Assembly (NCBI GenBank): GCA_016710785.1 | Contig: JADJUE010000009.1 | Location: forward strand, 248,001 to 312,000 | DNA: 64,000 nucleotides | Direction of reading: 5' to 3' | Source: Candidatus Epilinea brevis | GTDB taxonomy: Bacteria > Chloroflexota > Anaerolineae > Epilineales > Epilineaceae | Part shown: positions 18,202-28,132 of the stretch, in pieces | How positions within the stretch are numbered: the first letter of the stretch is position 1 | Layout: every line of letters begins with the position of its first letter | Program-made: the position numbers and the translations under genes | Notes under the pieces: model-generated | Told to the model about the DNA's origin: nothing | Seen by the model: only the letters and a program-made list of their open reading frames with translations | Databases searched by the model: none

Positions 18202-19744
18202 TGGGATTGGACCAGGCCGCCTGCGAATGGTTGGGGATCAAGGTCTCGCCGCGCGCCGGATGCAGCGCGTTGACGCTGCTGTTGACCAGGTAGGGCCGCG
18301 TCACCAGCTGCACGCCCCAGTCGCGCGGGTTGCCGTGGGCCGGTGGCCCCACGGTCACGTGCCCGTCGCTCACATAGATGGGGCGGCCGCTGACATCGCG
18401 CCACATGCCCGCTTGCGGCGGGGTGAACGTCTGCCATTGCCCTGCTTGACGCAGGGCGAGCAGTTGCATCTCCAGAAAGCCGTGATAGGGTCGGCCATCA
18501 GCGTCGCGGACCAGCAGTTGGTAGGGTGCGCCGACATCGAGGTCCAGCACCGTTTCCGCCTTGGCGGTCTTCACGTTCCAGAGCTGGACCTTGAGAGGAC
18601 GGGCATCGGGAAGGCCAGAGGCCACCAAGGTCAACTCGGTGCGCAGGCGAGCGGGGATCAGGTCGGGGTACCCGTTTCGCCAACCCTGCGGCGGCTGTTC
18701 CTGCCATTGGACGATGCGGCTGATCAGGCCATCGGGCCGCCATTCCCAGTCCTCGATGACGCTCCACAGGCGGTTGGCGCCAGTCTCCCCCAAGCGGATG
18801 CCGGCCTCGCCATAGCGCATGCGCAGGGCGGCGTCGGGCCGCGTCGGCGCCAAGGCCGCCATGTGCCAGAGGTCGATCAACTCCGGTAGGCCGCTCAGTC
18901 GCCCGGCCACCAGGTCGACCAGCGGCATCGGCTGGTTGCTGAGACCGGATGGAACCTCGCGGCCGGCCGGCAGCAGGGCGTAGAAGAGCCAGGCATCCTC
19001 TGCCTGTTCGTAGACATCGAGTCGGGTGGCATAGGCGTGGGAGCCGAATCCGCCCAGAAGCCCCCGCGTGACGCCGCCCCGCGGCCCGCTGCCGTCGTAG
19101 CCGACGTTCAGCTGGCTGGCTCCGAGTTCCGACCAAGGGCTGCGCAAGGTCAGTCCGCCGGTGGCCCGCAACCAACTGCCCATGGGCGTGTCCTGCTCGC
19201 GCAGGAACCAGCGCAGTGCGGCGTCTTCACCCGGGGCCCAGAAGGCGCCGCGTGCCGACTTCGTGAACCGCCAGGTCAGACCCAGCAGGCCCGGATCGGT
19301 CTCGATGTCGATGCGGGTGTAGCCCAGAAAGGCGCCGCCCGGGCCGCGGTTCTCAAAGACCATCCACGAACCCGGTGGCGCGATGGCGATCTGCGTCCCG
19401 CTTCCGGCAACAGCACGCTGAAGCGGTAGTTCGTCGGCCATCAACAGCTCCCAGGGGCCGAACGGTCCCGCAGAACCGGAGGATCTGACGCGGGTGAAGT
19501 ACAGCCCGGGTCGGACCGGACTGGCGGCGGGCACATCGAGAAGCCCGCCGCGAACCTCCCATTGACCGCGGAAGACCTGGACCCGATCCAATGTCAGCGG
19601 CGCATAGCGGACCTCGTAATCCACACGGCCGTCGAAGCGGTCGCGGCCGACCTCGGTGACATAGGCGCGGTAGCCACGTTGGCTCAGCCCGTCCGATACC
19701 GGGAGGCGCGAGGGCAGGAAGCGGAGCAGCAGGGGTCCGGGCAT
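18170..19744 (-). CDS. Hypothetical protein, beta-rich, function unknown
   Basis: 524 residues, rich in Trp, Gly and Pro. No signal peptide, membrane segment or catalytic motif that I recognise. The composition (WELLMADELPLQ, GSWMVFENRGPGGAFLG, YHGFLEMQLLAL) suggests a mostly beta protein. ATG at 19744 lies 34 bp after the acyl-CoA ligase stop, so it is probably the last gene of that operon. An upstream extension would overlap the ligase and looks non-coding. A role with the CoA ligase is possible but unsupported by motifs. Confidence 0.6.
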   Translation of the reverse strand: MPGPLLLRFLPSRLPVSDGLSQRGYRAYVTEVGRDRFDGRVDYEVRYAPLTLDRVQVFRGQWEVRGGLLDVPAASPVRPGLYFTRVRSSGSAGPFGPWELLMADELPLQRAVAGSGTQIAIAPPGSWMVFENRGPGGAFLGYTRIDIETDPGLLGLTWRFTKSARGAFWAPGEDAALRWFLREQDTPMGSWLRATGGLTLRSPWSELGASQLNVGYDGSGPRGGVTRGLLGGFGSHAYATRLDVYEQAEDAWLFYALLPAGREVPSGLSNQPMPLVDLVAGRLSGLPELIDLWHMAALAPTRPDAALRMRYGEAGIRLGETGANRLWSVIEDWEWRPDGLISRIVQWQEQPPQGWRNGYPDLIPARLRTELTLVASGLPDARPLKVQLWNVKTAKAETVLDLDVGAPYQLLVRDADGRPYHGFLEMQLLALRQAGQWQTFTPPQAGMWRDVSGRPIYVSDGHVTVGPPAHGNPRDWGVQLVTRPYLVNSSVNALHPARGETLIPNHSQAAWSNPITLTVGTTVL

Positions 19745-19778
19745 GTCGATCTCCGTGCGGGTTGCGAAGCGGTTCGGG

Positions 19779-21335
19779 TCAGCTTTGGCGCAGACGGAAG
19801 CGCTGGATCTTGCCCGTCGCGGTCTTCGGCAGCTCCGCCACGTAGACCAACCAGCGTGGGCGCTTGTAGTCGGCCATCGATTCGCGACAATGGGCGAGCA
19901 GCAATGCCGTGGTCGCGTCTCCCGGCTCATGGCCCTCGGACAGGACGACGAAAGCCTTGGGCTTCATGAGGCCGCGGTCATCCACCTCGCCGATGACCGC
20001 GCATTCGACGACGACCGGGTGGCTGATCAGGGCGCTCTCCACCTCCACCGGCGACACCCAGATGCCGCCGACCTTCAACATGTCGTCGGAGCGCCCGCTA
20101 TGCCAGTAGTAGCCGTCCTCGTCCACGCGGTACTTGTCGCCGGTGTTCAGCCATTCGCCCAGGAAGGTGTGGCGGCTGCGCTCGGCCTGGTGCAGGTAGG
20201 CGAGAGCCGCTGTCTCGCCGCGGACCAGAAGCGTACCTACCTCGCCCTGCGGCAGGTCATGGCCCGCCTCGTCGACAATGCGCAGGTCGTAGCCGGCGAA
20301 AGGCCTGCCGCTGGAGCCCGGCCGGATGTCGTCGGGGCGGTTGGACAGGAAGATGTGGTAGTTCTCGGTCGATCCGATGCCGTCGATGATGTCCAGGCCG
20401 GTTCGTTCCTTCCAGCCGTGCCAGATGGGCGCGGGCAGCGATTCGCCGGCGGAGACGCAGAGGCGCAGGCTCGAGAGGTCCTCCGCCGCCGTCAGGTCGG
20501 GCATGGCCAGCATCATCCCGTAGCCGGTGGGCGCGTTGTAGAACACGGTCGGCCGGTGCCTGGCGATGTGTCCCAGGATCTGCGCGGCGTCGCGGGGAGG
20601 TCCGGGATAGAGGACGATCGAGGCGCCGACGTACCAGGGAAAGATCAGGTTGCCGCCGGTGCCGAAGGTGAAGAAGAGCTTGGCGACGGCAAAGGTGCGG
20701 TCGTCTTCGCGCAGACCGAGCACGTTGACGCCCCAGAGCTGAGCCGTGAGCGGCAAGTCCTGGTGGGCATGGAGGATGCCTTTGGGCTCGCCGGTCGTGC
20801 CGCTGGAGTAGTTGAGGCAGCACGGATCTTCGCGGTGCGTCGTCACCGCCGCGAGTTCGGTGGGCTGCATGGCGGTCCAGTAAACGTAGCTCACGACGCC
20901 GGCGGCGGCGTCGCTCTCTCCGCCGATCACCACCACATGGCGCAGGTCCGGCAGTTCATGGCGCACGGCCTGGATCCGATCCAGCAATTGGTGGCCGACG
21001 ATGGCCACCCGCGCTCGAGAGTCGCGGAGCATGTAGCCGTACTCGGCGGGCGTCAGCAGGGTGTTGAGGCTGGCGGCCACCGCGCCGATCTTGATGATCC
21101 CGAAGAAGGCGCAGACCCATTCCGCGCTGTCCAAGGCCAGCAGCGCCACCGCGTCGCCAGGGCGCACATCCAAGGCCTGGAGGGCATGCCCGACCTGATT
21201 CGCCTCGGCGGCCACCGCGCCGAAGGTCAGGCTACGGTCGTCTGAGACCAAGGCGGTCTTGTCCGCTCGCGCGACCAGGTTGCGCTCCAGGATGTCGATG
21301 GCGTTGTAGGCAAGCGGCAGGTCGGCGGCGCGCAT
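19779..21335 (-). CDS. Benzoate-CoA ligase family acyl-CoA synthetase
   Basis: 518 residues, ANL superfamily; activates an aromatic or related carboxylate to its CoA thioester with ATP. P-loop-like motif NYSSGTTGEPKG (about 175-186); FFTFGTGGNLIFPW is typical of the benzoate/aminobenzoate-CoA ligase branch; GIGSTENYHIF; TGDKYRVDEDGY; and the C-terminal catalytic Lys in PKTATGKIQRFRL (about Lys509). RBS GGAGGACC. It follows RidA and an acyl-CoA dehydrogenase on the same strand. Exact substrate (benzoate, anthranilate or other) is unknown. Confidence 0.88.
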   Translation of the reverse strand: MRAADLPLAYNAIDILERNLVARADKTALVSDDRSLTFGAVAAEANQVGHALQALDVRPGDAVALLALDSAEWVCAFFGIIKIGAVAASLNTLLTPAEYGYMLRDSRARVAIVGHQLLDRIQAVRHELPDLRHVVVIGGESDAAAGVVSYVYWTAMQPTELAAVTTHREDPCCLNYSSGTTGEPKGILHAHQDLPLTAQLWGVNVLGLREDDRTFAVAKLFFTFGTGGNLIFPWYVGASIVLYPGPPRDAAQILGHIARHRPTVFYNAPTGYGMMLAMPDLTAAEDLSSLRLCVSAGESLPAPIWHGWKERTGLDIIDGIGSTENYHIFLSNRPDDIRPGSSGRPFAGYDLRIVDEAGHDLPQGEVGTLLVRGETAALAYLHQAERSRHTFLGEWLNTGDKYRVDEDGYYWHSGRSDDMLKVGGIWVSPVEVESALISHPVVVECAVIGEVDDRGLMKPKAFVVLSEGHEPGDATTALLLAHCRESMADYKRPRWLVYVAELPKTATGKIQRFRLRQS

Positions 21336-21411
21336 GGAGGTCCTCCGAAGCTCTGGGACGGGTGCGGGGGGCGGTCAATCCGGCAACTTGTACCTCAAAG
21401 CGGTCACCTTG

Positions 21412-22611
21412 TCATCTCCCCGTAGGGTCTTCGGCGACGCGCTGCGCGGCACGCTGCCGCTGCGTCTCCCGGGCTACCACGATACGCTGGATGTGGCTGG
21501 TGCCCTCGTAGATCTGCAGGCCCTTGGCGTCCCGCCAATGGCGCTCGACCGGGTAGGCGTTGGCATAGCCGCGCCCGCCGAGGATCAGGACCGCCTGGTC
21601 GGCTGCCCTGAGGGCCGCCTCGGTGGCATGGAGCTTGGCCATGGACGTCTCGCGGGTGGAGGGGAGCCCCTGGTCCTTGTTCCAGGCGGCGCGTTGGACC
21701 AGGTGGCGCGCGGCCTCCAAGTCGGTAGCCATGTCCGCCAGGGCCGCCTGGATCATCTGGAACTCGCCGATGTTGCGGCCGAAGGCGCGCCGATCGGCAG
21801 CGAAGTCCAGAGCCTGGTCCAGGCAGGCCTGGCCCAGGCCCACCGCGCCGGCGGCCACCCCCAGACGGCCGTGGTCCAGAGCGCTCATGGCGATCTTGAA
21901 GCCTTCGCCCGCGGCGCCGAGCATGGCGTCATTCGGCACCCGCAGATCCTGGAAGCGGATCAGGGCGTGGTCGGCGGCGCGGTGGCCGAGTTCCAGGTCG
22001 GTCATTCGCTCGCGATGGAAGCCGGCGCTGGCGGTAGGCACGAGGAAGGCGCAGATCTGGCGGTGCAGGCGGTCCGACGGCGCAGCGATCGCCGGATCGC
22101 GAGCGAATACCAAGGCCAGGTGGGCGATGTTGCCGTTCGTGATCCATACCTTGTCGCCCGACAGGACGTAGCCGCCGTCGACCGCACGCGCTTCGCTGAC
22201 GATGGCGCCGGCGTCGGATCCCGCCCCGGGCTCGGTCAGGCAGTAACAGCCGATCACCTCGCCGGTGGACAGTCGCGGCAACCAGTTCGACTTCTGGTCC
22301 TCGGTCCCGTGTTCGGCGATGCATTGGCTGACCAGGCCACCGTGGACCGACAGGAAGCCGCGTACCGCGGCATCGGCATAGCCCAGGGCCTCGTAGACCA
22401 TGGCGAAGCTGAGATGGTCCATGCCAGAGCCACCCCAGCGAGGGTCCACCGGGCCGGCGAGGAGTCCCAGTTGCCCCATGCGCTTCACGAGATCGATGGG
22501 GAAGACCCGGTCGGCATCCGCTTGCCGGGCGCGGGGCATCACCTCATCGCGGGCGAAGGCGGTGGCCACCGCGCGCCAATGGTCCTGCTGCGGGCTGGGC
22601 CGGAAGTTCAT
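21412..22611 (-). CDS. Acyl-CoA dehydrogenase
   Basis: 399 residues, FAD-dependent alpha,beta-dehydrogenation of an acyl-CoA. Visible: CYCLTEPGAGSDAG and GDKVWITNGNIAHL in the middle domain, RRAFGRNIGEFQMIQ, ILGGRGYANAYPVERHWRDA, and the catalytic Glu in IYEGTSHIQR (about Glu369). ATG overlaps the RidA stop (ATGA). Electrons would pass to ETF; no etf genes are in the window. Part of the RidA-ACAD-CoA ligase operon. Confidence 0.95.
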   Translation of the reverse strand: MNFRPSPQQDHWRAVATAFARDEVMPRARQADADRVFPIDLVKRMGQLGLLAGPVDPRWGGSGMDHLSFAMVYEALGYADAAVRGFLSVHGGLVSQCIAEHGTEDQKSNWLPRLSTGEVIGCYCLTEPGAGSDAGAIVSEARAVDGGYVLSGDKVWITNGNIAHLALVFARDPAIAAPSDRLHRQICAFLVPTASAGFHRERMTDLELGHRAADHALIRFQDLRVPNDAMLGAAGEGFKIAMSALDHGRLGVAAGAVGLGQACLDQALDFAADRRAFGRNIGEFQMIQAALADMATDLEAARHLVQRAAWNKDQGLPSTRETSMAKLHATEAALRAADQAVLILGGRGYANAYPVERHWRDAKGLQIYEGTSHIQRIVVARETQRQRAAQRVAEDPTGR

Positions 22612-23045
22612 GGCAGCACCGCGTAACCGTCGATCTCGATGAGGGCGTCCGGCTCGTAGAAGCCGCTGACACCCAGGAGCATCATCGCCGGGTAATGACG
22701 GCCGAAGTGGCGCTTCCACACCGCGCCCAGTTCCGGGCGCGCCCGGCGGTACGCGCTGAGGTCGCTGACGTAGAAATGCAGTTTGACGACGTGCTCGGGG
22801 AGTCCGCCGGCATGGCGCAATACCTCGAGGATGTTGGCCAGGCACAGGTCGGTCTGAGCCACCAGGTCGCCGGGATGGACGATCCGCCCTTCGGCGTCCA
22901 TACCGTTCTGGCCGGCCAGCCAGAGGACTCGGCCGCCGTCGCTCAGGACGCCATGGGTGAAGCCGACAGGAGCGGCCAGGTGGGGCGGGTTGATGGATTG
23001 GATCATCGGGATCGGCTCCGTGGCTGAATCGTGCGGGGGTGTCAT
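22608..23045 (-). CDS. RidA/YjgF/YER057c family protein
   Basis: 145 residues. Members hydrolyse reactive enamine/imine intermediates or act in ring-cleavage pathways such as aminophenol or aminomuconate degradation. Motifs: LWLAGQNGMDAEGR, GDLVAQTDLCLANILEVL and VVKLHFYVSD. ATG at 23045 lies 10 nt after a perfect TATAAT; a second in-frame ATG at 23006 is possible. First gene of an operon with an acyl-CoA dehydrogenase and aromatic-acid CoA ligase, so a catabolic role is more likely than general imine repair. Confidence 0.85.
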   Translation of the reverse strand: MTPPHDSATEPIPMIQSINPPHLAAPVGFTHGVLSDGGRVLWLAGQNGMDAEGRIVHPGDLVAQTDLCLANILEVLRHAGGLPEHVVKLHFYVSDLSAYRRARPELGAVWKRHFGRHYPAMMLLGVSGFYEPDALIEIDGYAVLP

Positions 23046-23055
23046 CGTCGCTCCG

Positions 23056-23087
23056 ATTATACGGCGATCACGAATTCGGCGATCACG
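23056..23087 (-). promoter_or_regulatory. RidA operon promoter with direct repeats
   Basis: Minus-strand TATAAT at 23061-23056, 10 nt before the RidA start. Immediately upstream are two identical 11-bp repeats CGGCGATCACG (plus strand 23062-23072 and 23077-23087), spaced 15 bp start to start, overlapping the spacer and -35 region. A regulator binding there is plausible; no regulator gene is adjacent. Confidence 0.45.
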
Positions 23088-23261
23088 GCGGTTCAACGGC
23101 GGTCGTCGTCATCAGAGGGCTGTCGCCCGGAGCGTCCAATGCCCCCCAACGATCAGCCGAAGGACCGATGCAGTCAGCGGCGCCATCCTGTACGCTGATC
23201 TGCGTTGCCTGAGAGCTTGTTGGCGGGTGCTTTCCGGCTCAGGGCAGAGGAGGAACTACAG

Positions 23262-26200
23262 ATGAAGCGACCTGTTGATCGGCGAGCCCTGGCTCTTCCG
23301 ATCCTGGCTCTACTTGTTGTGCTGCTCGGCCTTTCCGCCATCGGTCGGGAAAGTGCCGTCCGCGCCGACTCTGGCCGCAAGCATGCGGGTCCTTTGCCCG
23401 TGACCGGCATCCTGCCGCCGGGCCGCTTCGATCCCGCGGTCGATGCGCAGCGGCTAGACCAGACCGGCATGACCCTGCTGTCCGAGAACTTCGAATCTGC
23501 CACCTGGCCTTCCGGTACCTCCTGGCGCGTCTTCGATGACAACCCGGCGGCCACGGGCGAGTACTACTGGTCCAACCGTTGCTCCGGCCACCATTCCAAT
23601 CGCAGCGCCTGGGCGGTCGGCTCTGGCGCCAACGGGCGGCTGCTCAACTGCGGCAGCAGCTACCCCCACCAGACGGATTCCTGGATGGTCTACGGCCCCC
23701 TTGACCTCAGTGCCGCCAGCGAAGTCGAACTGGCCTACAGCTTCTATGTGGATTCTGAATGCGAAGGCGCCGAATGCGCCACCAAGTCCGACGAGTTGCT
23801 GGCGCTGTGGTCGCGGGACGGCACGGAGTTCACCGGTGAGTGGTGGGCCGGCAACTGGACCGAGGACCCGACCGCGGATGAGACCGGCTGGGTGGACACC
23901 AGCGAACAGCTTACCGACCTGGTCGGTGCTTCGCGCGCCTACATCGCGTTTCGCTTCCGCAGCGATGCTTCCGTCAGCTTTCCTGTAGGCGCCAAGGTGG
24001 ACGATGTCCGATTGAGCATCGTCGAGGGCTGCGAGCGGACGGCCAGCCTCCGCAGCGTGACCACGGACCGCAGCTGTTATGCGCCGGGGGCTTCGGCCGG
24101 CGTCTTCGTAGATGTCGGCAATGCCGTCGGCAACCAGGCGGTGCGCGTACAGGCTGCCCTCTGGAGCGGCGATGTCATCTGGTCAACGGCGGAAGTCGGC
24201 TTCACGGCGCCCGGCTCGCGTGTCGTTCCGCTGTCAATCCCCGCTGACCTCTTTCCCGGCGACTACGAGCTGGTGATCTCGGTCTACGACGCTGCCGACC
24301 CCAATTGCCTTCACGATCGACGGACCATGACCTTGCGCGTGGATCCGACCTGCGGCACCGCGACCGATGTCATTCCGGTGACGGCTACCCCGACGCGCGC
24401 GCCCACAGCGACGGCCACCTTTGTCGCCACCCTCTGCCCGGGTGACTCGGCCACCGAGGTGAAGCCGGTACACGTGCCCCCGGCGCCGGGTCGGGCGGAC
24501 CTGTTGTTCGCCTTCGATACCACCGGCAGCATGGGGCCGGTCCTGGACTCGGCCAAGAGCAATGCCGTCGCCATCATGGCCGACCTGGCCCGCCTCATCC
24601 CTGACATCCAGTTTGCCGTGGTCGACTTTCGCGACTATCCGCTGGAGCCCTTCGGGGAAAGCGGTGACTGGCCCTACCGCTTGCGGCAGTCGGTCACGGG
24701 TGACCGCAGCGCGGTGGTCGCAGCCATCGCCGCCACCAGCGCCAATCAAGGCGGCGACGCCCCGGAAGCCTACAGCCGCACCCTGCACGAAGCGGTGGCC
24801 GACGGCTCCATCGGCTGGCGCCCTGACGCACGACGCTTTGTGGTCATGTTCGGCGACGACGTGCCGCATGATGATGACCTGAACACCGGTCTGGGCGTGC
24901 AGCCCGTCAACCCCGGAGGCTCCTGGTGCGGCGCCACGCCCAGTTGCCGCCGCGACCCGGGTCGGGACGGCCTTCCAGGCACTGCCGACGACCTGGACCT
25001 GCAGACGGTCCTGGGCGCCTTGGCGGCCAGTCGCACCACCTTGCTCTACGTGGTCAGCGGCGGCGGCAGCACCAACCAGGCCAACATGACGCAGTATTGG
25101 CGGCAATGGGCGCGCTGGAACGGTTCGGGTGGCGATGCCGTGGCCCTGGCCGCCGCCGCCGGACTTCCGGCGGCCATCCAGGACCTGGTCAGCGGTGCCA
25201 GCCGCCGCATCTCGCGCCTGGATCTCAAGGCATTCCCTCCCGAGTACCAGTCATGGTTGACCAGTACGCCGCCGGCCTTTACCGATCTGGAGGTCCCGGC
25301 CGCCGGCCTGAACCTCAGCTTCAACGCCCGCTTCACCGTGCCCTATGGCACGGCGCCCGGCACCTATCGCTTTGCGGTGAAGGCCATCGGCGACGGGGCG
25401 GTGTACGCGGAGCAAGGCGTGGTCATCCATGTGCCCACCACTTGCGCCTCGCCCACCCCGACGCCCACCACCACCCGCTGGCCCTCGCCTACTGCCACGG
25501 CGACATCCACCGTCTACCCTTGCCCGCCGGTGCGGCCGGATGTGACCATCAGTTGCCCGCCGGGCACCGGCCGCAACCACGTGCGCAATCACGACTTTGA
25601 GCGCTACAACCGCAGCTGGGGAGAGTTCTCCCGCTTCGGCCGCGAGATCGTCAGCTCGGATTCGCCGCTCTCCGGTTCCTTCTCCGCGCATTTCAAGGCT
25701 CAGCCGCCGGAAATCGGCGATGAGTGGCTCTTCCAGTACCTCGAGGTCCCCGCCGACGTGACTGCGGCCAGCTTCTACGTGGAGCAGGTGGCTCGCTATG
25801 CGGCGGCGGTGAACCCACCGCCCATCACGGCCGGCAACTTCTTCCGCGTGTCGCTTTACAGCGCCGACATGCGCCAGGAGCTGATGCGCTTGTGGGAGTT
25901 CGACACGATGCTCCCGGTCTACTGCCCCATCGACTCGCCGACCTACAACCTGAGCCCGTCTCAGCTTGACCGCCTGCGCGGGCAGACTGTGGTCCTGGTG
26001 CTGCGCTTCTACAAGGTGACCCCCGGCTGGGAGGTCGGTGTGTTGTTGGATGGCGTGGTCTTCAACGTCTGCGCGCCTTCGCCGCCCTGCACGGTCAGCG
26101 GCGACAAGACGGCGTCCCCCAACGTGGTGCCGTCGCAGGGCGAAGCGGTCGTGGCGATCACGCTGCAAGGCGCCGGCGACGGATGCGCGGCCACGCGTGC

Positions 26201-27974
26201 CCCGGCTGACGTGGCCCTGGTGATCGACCGCTCCGGATCGATGGAAGGCCGGCCCTTGTCCGATGCCCAGGCGGCAGCCAGGGACTTCGTGGATCTCATG
26301 GAGCCGGGCGTGGATCAGACGGCGGTCATCAGTTTCGCCGACGCGGCGGCGGTCGATCAGGTGCTGAGCCTCAGCGCCGGCGCTCCGCGGGCGGCCATCG
26401 CCCGCTTGACCGCGGCCGGCGACACCAACATGGAGGATGCCCTCCTGCGTGCCCAGGCGGAGCTGACCAGCCCGCGCCATCGCGCCGCCAACCAGCCGGT
26501 GATCGTCCTGCTGTCGGATGGTCGTCCGACGGCGGGAGGCAATCCCTTGCCCGCGGCGGCAAGCGCCAAGGCGGCGGGAACGCGGATCTTCACCATCGGC
26601 CTGGGCAAGGAGATCGACGACGCGCTGCTAAAGGCCGTTGCCAGCGCTCCCTCCGACTACTTCGCGGCGCCGAGCAGCGCCGACCTGGCCGGTATCTACC
26701 GACAGATCTCGTCGCTCATCTCCGGCGGTCCGGCCACCAACGTGACGGTCGTCGACCGGCTGAGCGGTTATGTGACGCTGATCCCAGGATCCTTCACCGG
26801 CCCGGTCCTGCCGGAAGTCAGTGCCGACAACCGGACCCTCACCTGGCGCCTGCCGCGCCTGGGCCTGGAAACGGTCCGTTTGACCTACCGCGTGCGGATG
26901 ACCTCGCAAGCCGGCACCTGGCCCACGAATGACGCGGCGGTCGTCACCTACACCGACAGCAACGGCAAGCCGGCCGGCCTCACGCTGCCCATCCCGCAGG
27001 TGACGGTATTGCCGGCAGCTACCGGCCATCCGGATGCGATGTGCCGTGACCATCCCGGCGACGGCGGCGATCTGCCGTCCACCGCGGGCGGCGCTTCCTG
27101 GTGGGACAGTCCTGATATCTGGGTGCGCCGGACGGACGATCGCGGTCCCACGGACCAGACGCCGCTGGCCGGGCAGACGAACTACATCCAGGTTCGCGTC
27201 CGCAACCGCGGATCCGCCGAGGCCCGCAACGTGACCGTGCGCGTCTTCGACGCGGTGGGCGGTACCAGCATGCGCTGGCCGGACGACTGGATGCCGATGA
27301 TCGGCGAGGCCAGCATCCCCAGCCTGGCCGCCGGGGCCAGCACGGTGGTCAGCATTCCCTGGCGGGCTGTGAGCTCCGGGCATACCTGCTTCCTCGCCCG
27401 CATCGCGGCCGATGCGGATGCGGTGGTCTCCGAGGGCTGGGTGCCTTTCGACAACAACCTCTGCCAGCGTAACGTGCAGGTGGTGGATCCGAGCGGAGGC
27501 GGAGGCTCGACCGGCGGCGGCACCATCAGCACCGGTACCCGTGGCCGTGGCCATGGCTACGTGACGGTCACCGTGCGCTCGCCGGACATCCGGCGCGACG
27601 CCAAGGGCCGTGTGACCTTCTCTGACCCGGCGGTCTTCAACCGCTGGCTGGCTGCCGGCGGCACGGCCGACGGCGGCACCGTGGATCCGGCAACCCGCTC
27701 GGTGGGCTTCGGTGCCGGCCCCGTGCTGCGGGTGATGGATGTGGCGGGTGATCGCGGTCCGGTCATCCTACGGTTGAACCGCCTGGCCTTCGAGGCCGAA
27801 GAGCTGACCGACTTGAACGTGACCATGGATGACGCGGCCGGAGGATCCCCGACCCTCTATGTGGATGCCGAGCAGGGCGGGCGCGAACTCGGCGGGGTGA
27901 CCATCCGGCCGCGAGCCGTCTGGCCCGTCTTGCTGCCGGCGCTGCTACGGGGCTCAGGACTGGGGGCGGACTGA
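23262..27974 (+). CDS. Very large secreted protein with two VWA domains
   Basis: 1570 residues. Signal peptide at about 1-35. An N-terminal region resembles MAM/jelly-roll domains (LSENFESATWPSGTSW). Pro/Thr linkers occur at about 365-395 and 727-753. VWA 1 is at about 412-645 with DTTGSM, VWA 2 at about 981-1160 with the classic MIDAS DRSGS. A DUF11-like beta region follows VWA 2, then a CARDB-like domain (about 1280-1402) and a Gly-rich segment. The C-terminus holds AVWPVLLPALL. Start supported by GAGGAGG. Likely a cell-surface adhesion or matrix protein; no LPXTG motif or C-terminal membrane helix is visible. Confidence 0.85.
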   Translation: MKRPVDRRALALPILALLVVLLGLSAIGRESAVRADSGRKHAGPLPVTGILPPGRFDPAVDAQRLDQTGMTLLSENFESATWPSGTSWRVFDDNPAATGEYYWSNRCSGHHSNRSAWAVGSGANGRLLNCGSSYPHQTDSWMVYGPLDLSAASEVELAYSFYVDSECEGAECATKSDELLALWSRDGTEFTGEWWAGNWTEDPTADETGWVDTSEQLTDLVGASRAYIAFRFRSDASVSFPVGAKVDDVRLSIVEGCERTASLRSVTTDRSCYAPGASAGVFVDVGNAVGNQAVRVQAALWSGDVIWSTAEVGFTAPGSRVVPLSIPADLFPGDYELVISVYDAADPNCLHDRRTMTLRVDPTCGTATDVIPVTATPTRAPTATATFVATLCPGDSATEVKPVHVPPAPGRADLLFAFDTTGSMGPVLDSAKSNAVAIMADLARLIPDIQFAVVDFRDYPLEPFGESGDWPYRLRQSVTGDRSAVVAAIAATSANQGGDAPEAYSRTLHEAVADGSIGWRPDARRFVVMFGDDVPHDDDLNTGLGVQPVNPGGSWCGATPSCRRDPGRDGLPGTADDLDLQTVLGALAASRTTLLYVVSGGGSTNQANMTQYWRQWARWNGSGGDAVALAAAAGLPAAIQDLVSGASRRISRLDLKAFPPEYQSWLTSTPPAFTDLEVPAAGLNLSFNARFTVPYGTAPGTYRFAVKAIGDGAVYAEQGVVIHVPTTCASPTPTPTTTRWPSPTATATSTVYPCPPVRPDVTISCPPGTGRNHVRNHDFERYNRSWGEFSRFGREIVSSDSPLSGSFSAHFKAQPPEIGDEWLFQYLEVPADVTAASFYVEQVARYAAAVNPPPITAGNFFRVSLYSADMRQELMRLWEFDTMLPVYCPIDSPTYNLSPSQLDRLRGQTVVLVLRFYKVTPGWEVGVLLDGVVFNVCAPSPPCTVSGDKTASPNVVPSQGEAVVAITLQGAGDGCAATRAPADVALVIDRSGSMEGRPLSDAQAAARDFVDLMEPGVDQTAVISFADAAAVDQVLSLSAGAPRAAIARLTAAGDTNMEDALLRAQAELTSPRHRAANQPVIVLLSDGRPTAGGNPLPAAASAKAAGTRIFTIGLGKEIDDALLKAVASAPSDYFAAPSSADLAGIYRQISSLISGGPATNVTVVDRLSGYVTLIPGSFTGPVLPEVSADNRTLTWRLPRLGLETVRLTYRVRMTSQAGTWPTNDAAVVTYTDSNGKPAGLTLPIPQVTVLPAATGHPDAMCRDHPGDGGDLPSTAGGASWWDSPDIWVRRTDDRGPTDQTPLAGQTNYIQVRVRNRGSAEARNVTVRVFDAVGGTSMRWPDDWMPMIGEASIPSLAAGASTVVSIPWRAVSSGHTCFLARIAADADAVVSEGWVPFDNNLCQRNVQVVDPSGGGGSTGGGTISTGTRGRGHGYVTVTVRSPDIRRDAKGRVTFSDPAVFNRWLAAGGTADGGTVDPATRSVGFGAGPVLRVMDVAGDRGPVILRLNRLAFEAEELTDLNVTMDDAAGGSPTLYVDAEQGGRELGGVTIRPRAVWPVLLPALLRGSGLGAD

Positions 27975-28021
27975 GGGCATCGGACGGAGACCGTCCGGAA
28001 CGCGGCTACGGCAGGGAAATC

Positions 28022-28051
28022 GAGGGGCGGGTCCGAGAGGATCCGCCCCTC
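28022..28051 (+). terminator. Stem-loop after the large VWA gene
   Basis: 13-bp GC-rich stem (one G-T pair) with a GAGA tetraloop, 48 bp past the stop. No T-run follows on the plus strand, so it is either a weak terminator or an mRNA 3' stabiliser. It lies between convergent genes and could serve both. Confidence 0.5.
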
Positions 28052-28132
28052 ACGGTGTTGGGAGCGCTGAGCCTTGACCCAAAGGCCGGTTGCCTGCCCG
28101 CGTCAGGCGCGGCGGGAACAAACCCAAAGCAA

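Noticed and set aside
24360..25520. Repetitive Pro/Thr codons as tandem repeats or CRISPR-like array
   Set aside because: They are in-frame linker codons of the VWA protein, irregular in length and without spacers.
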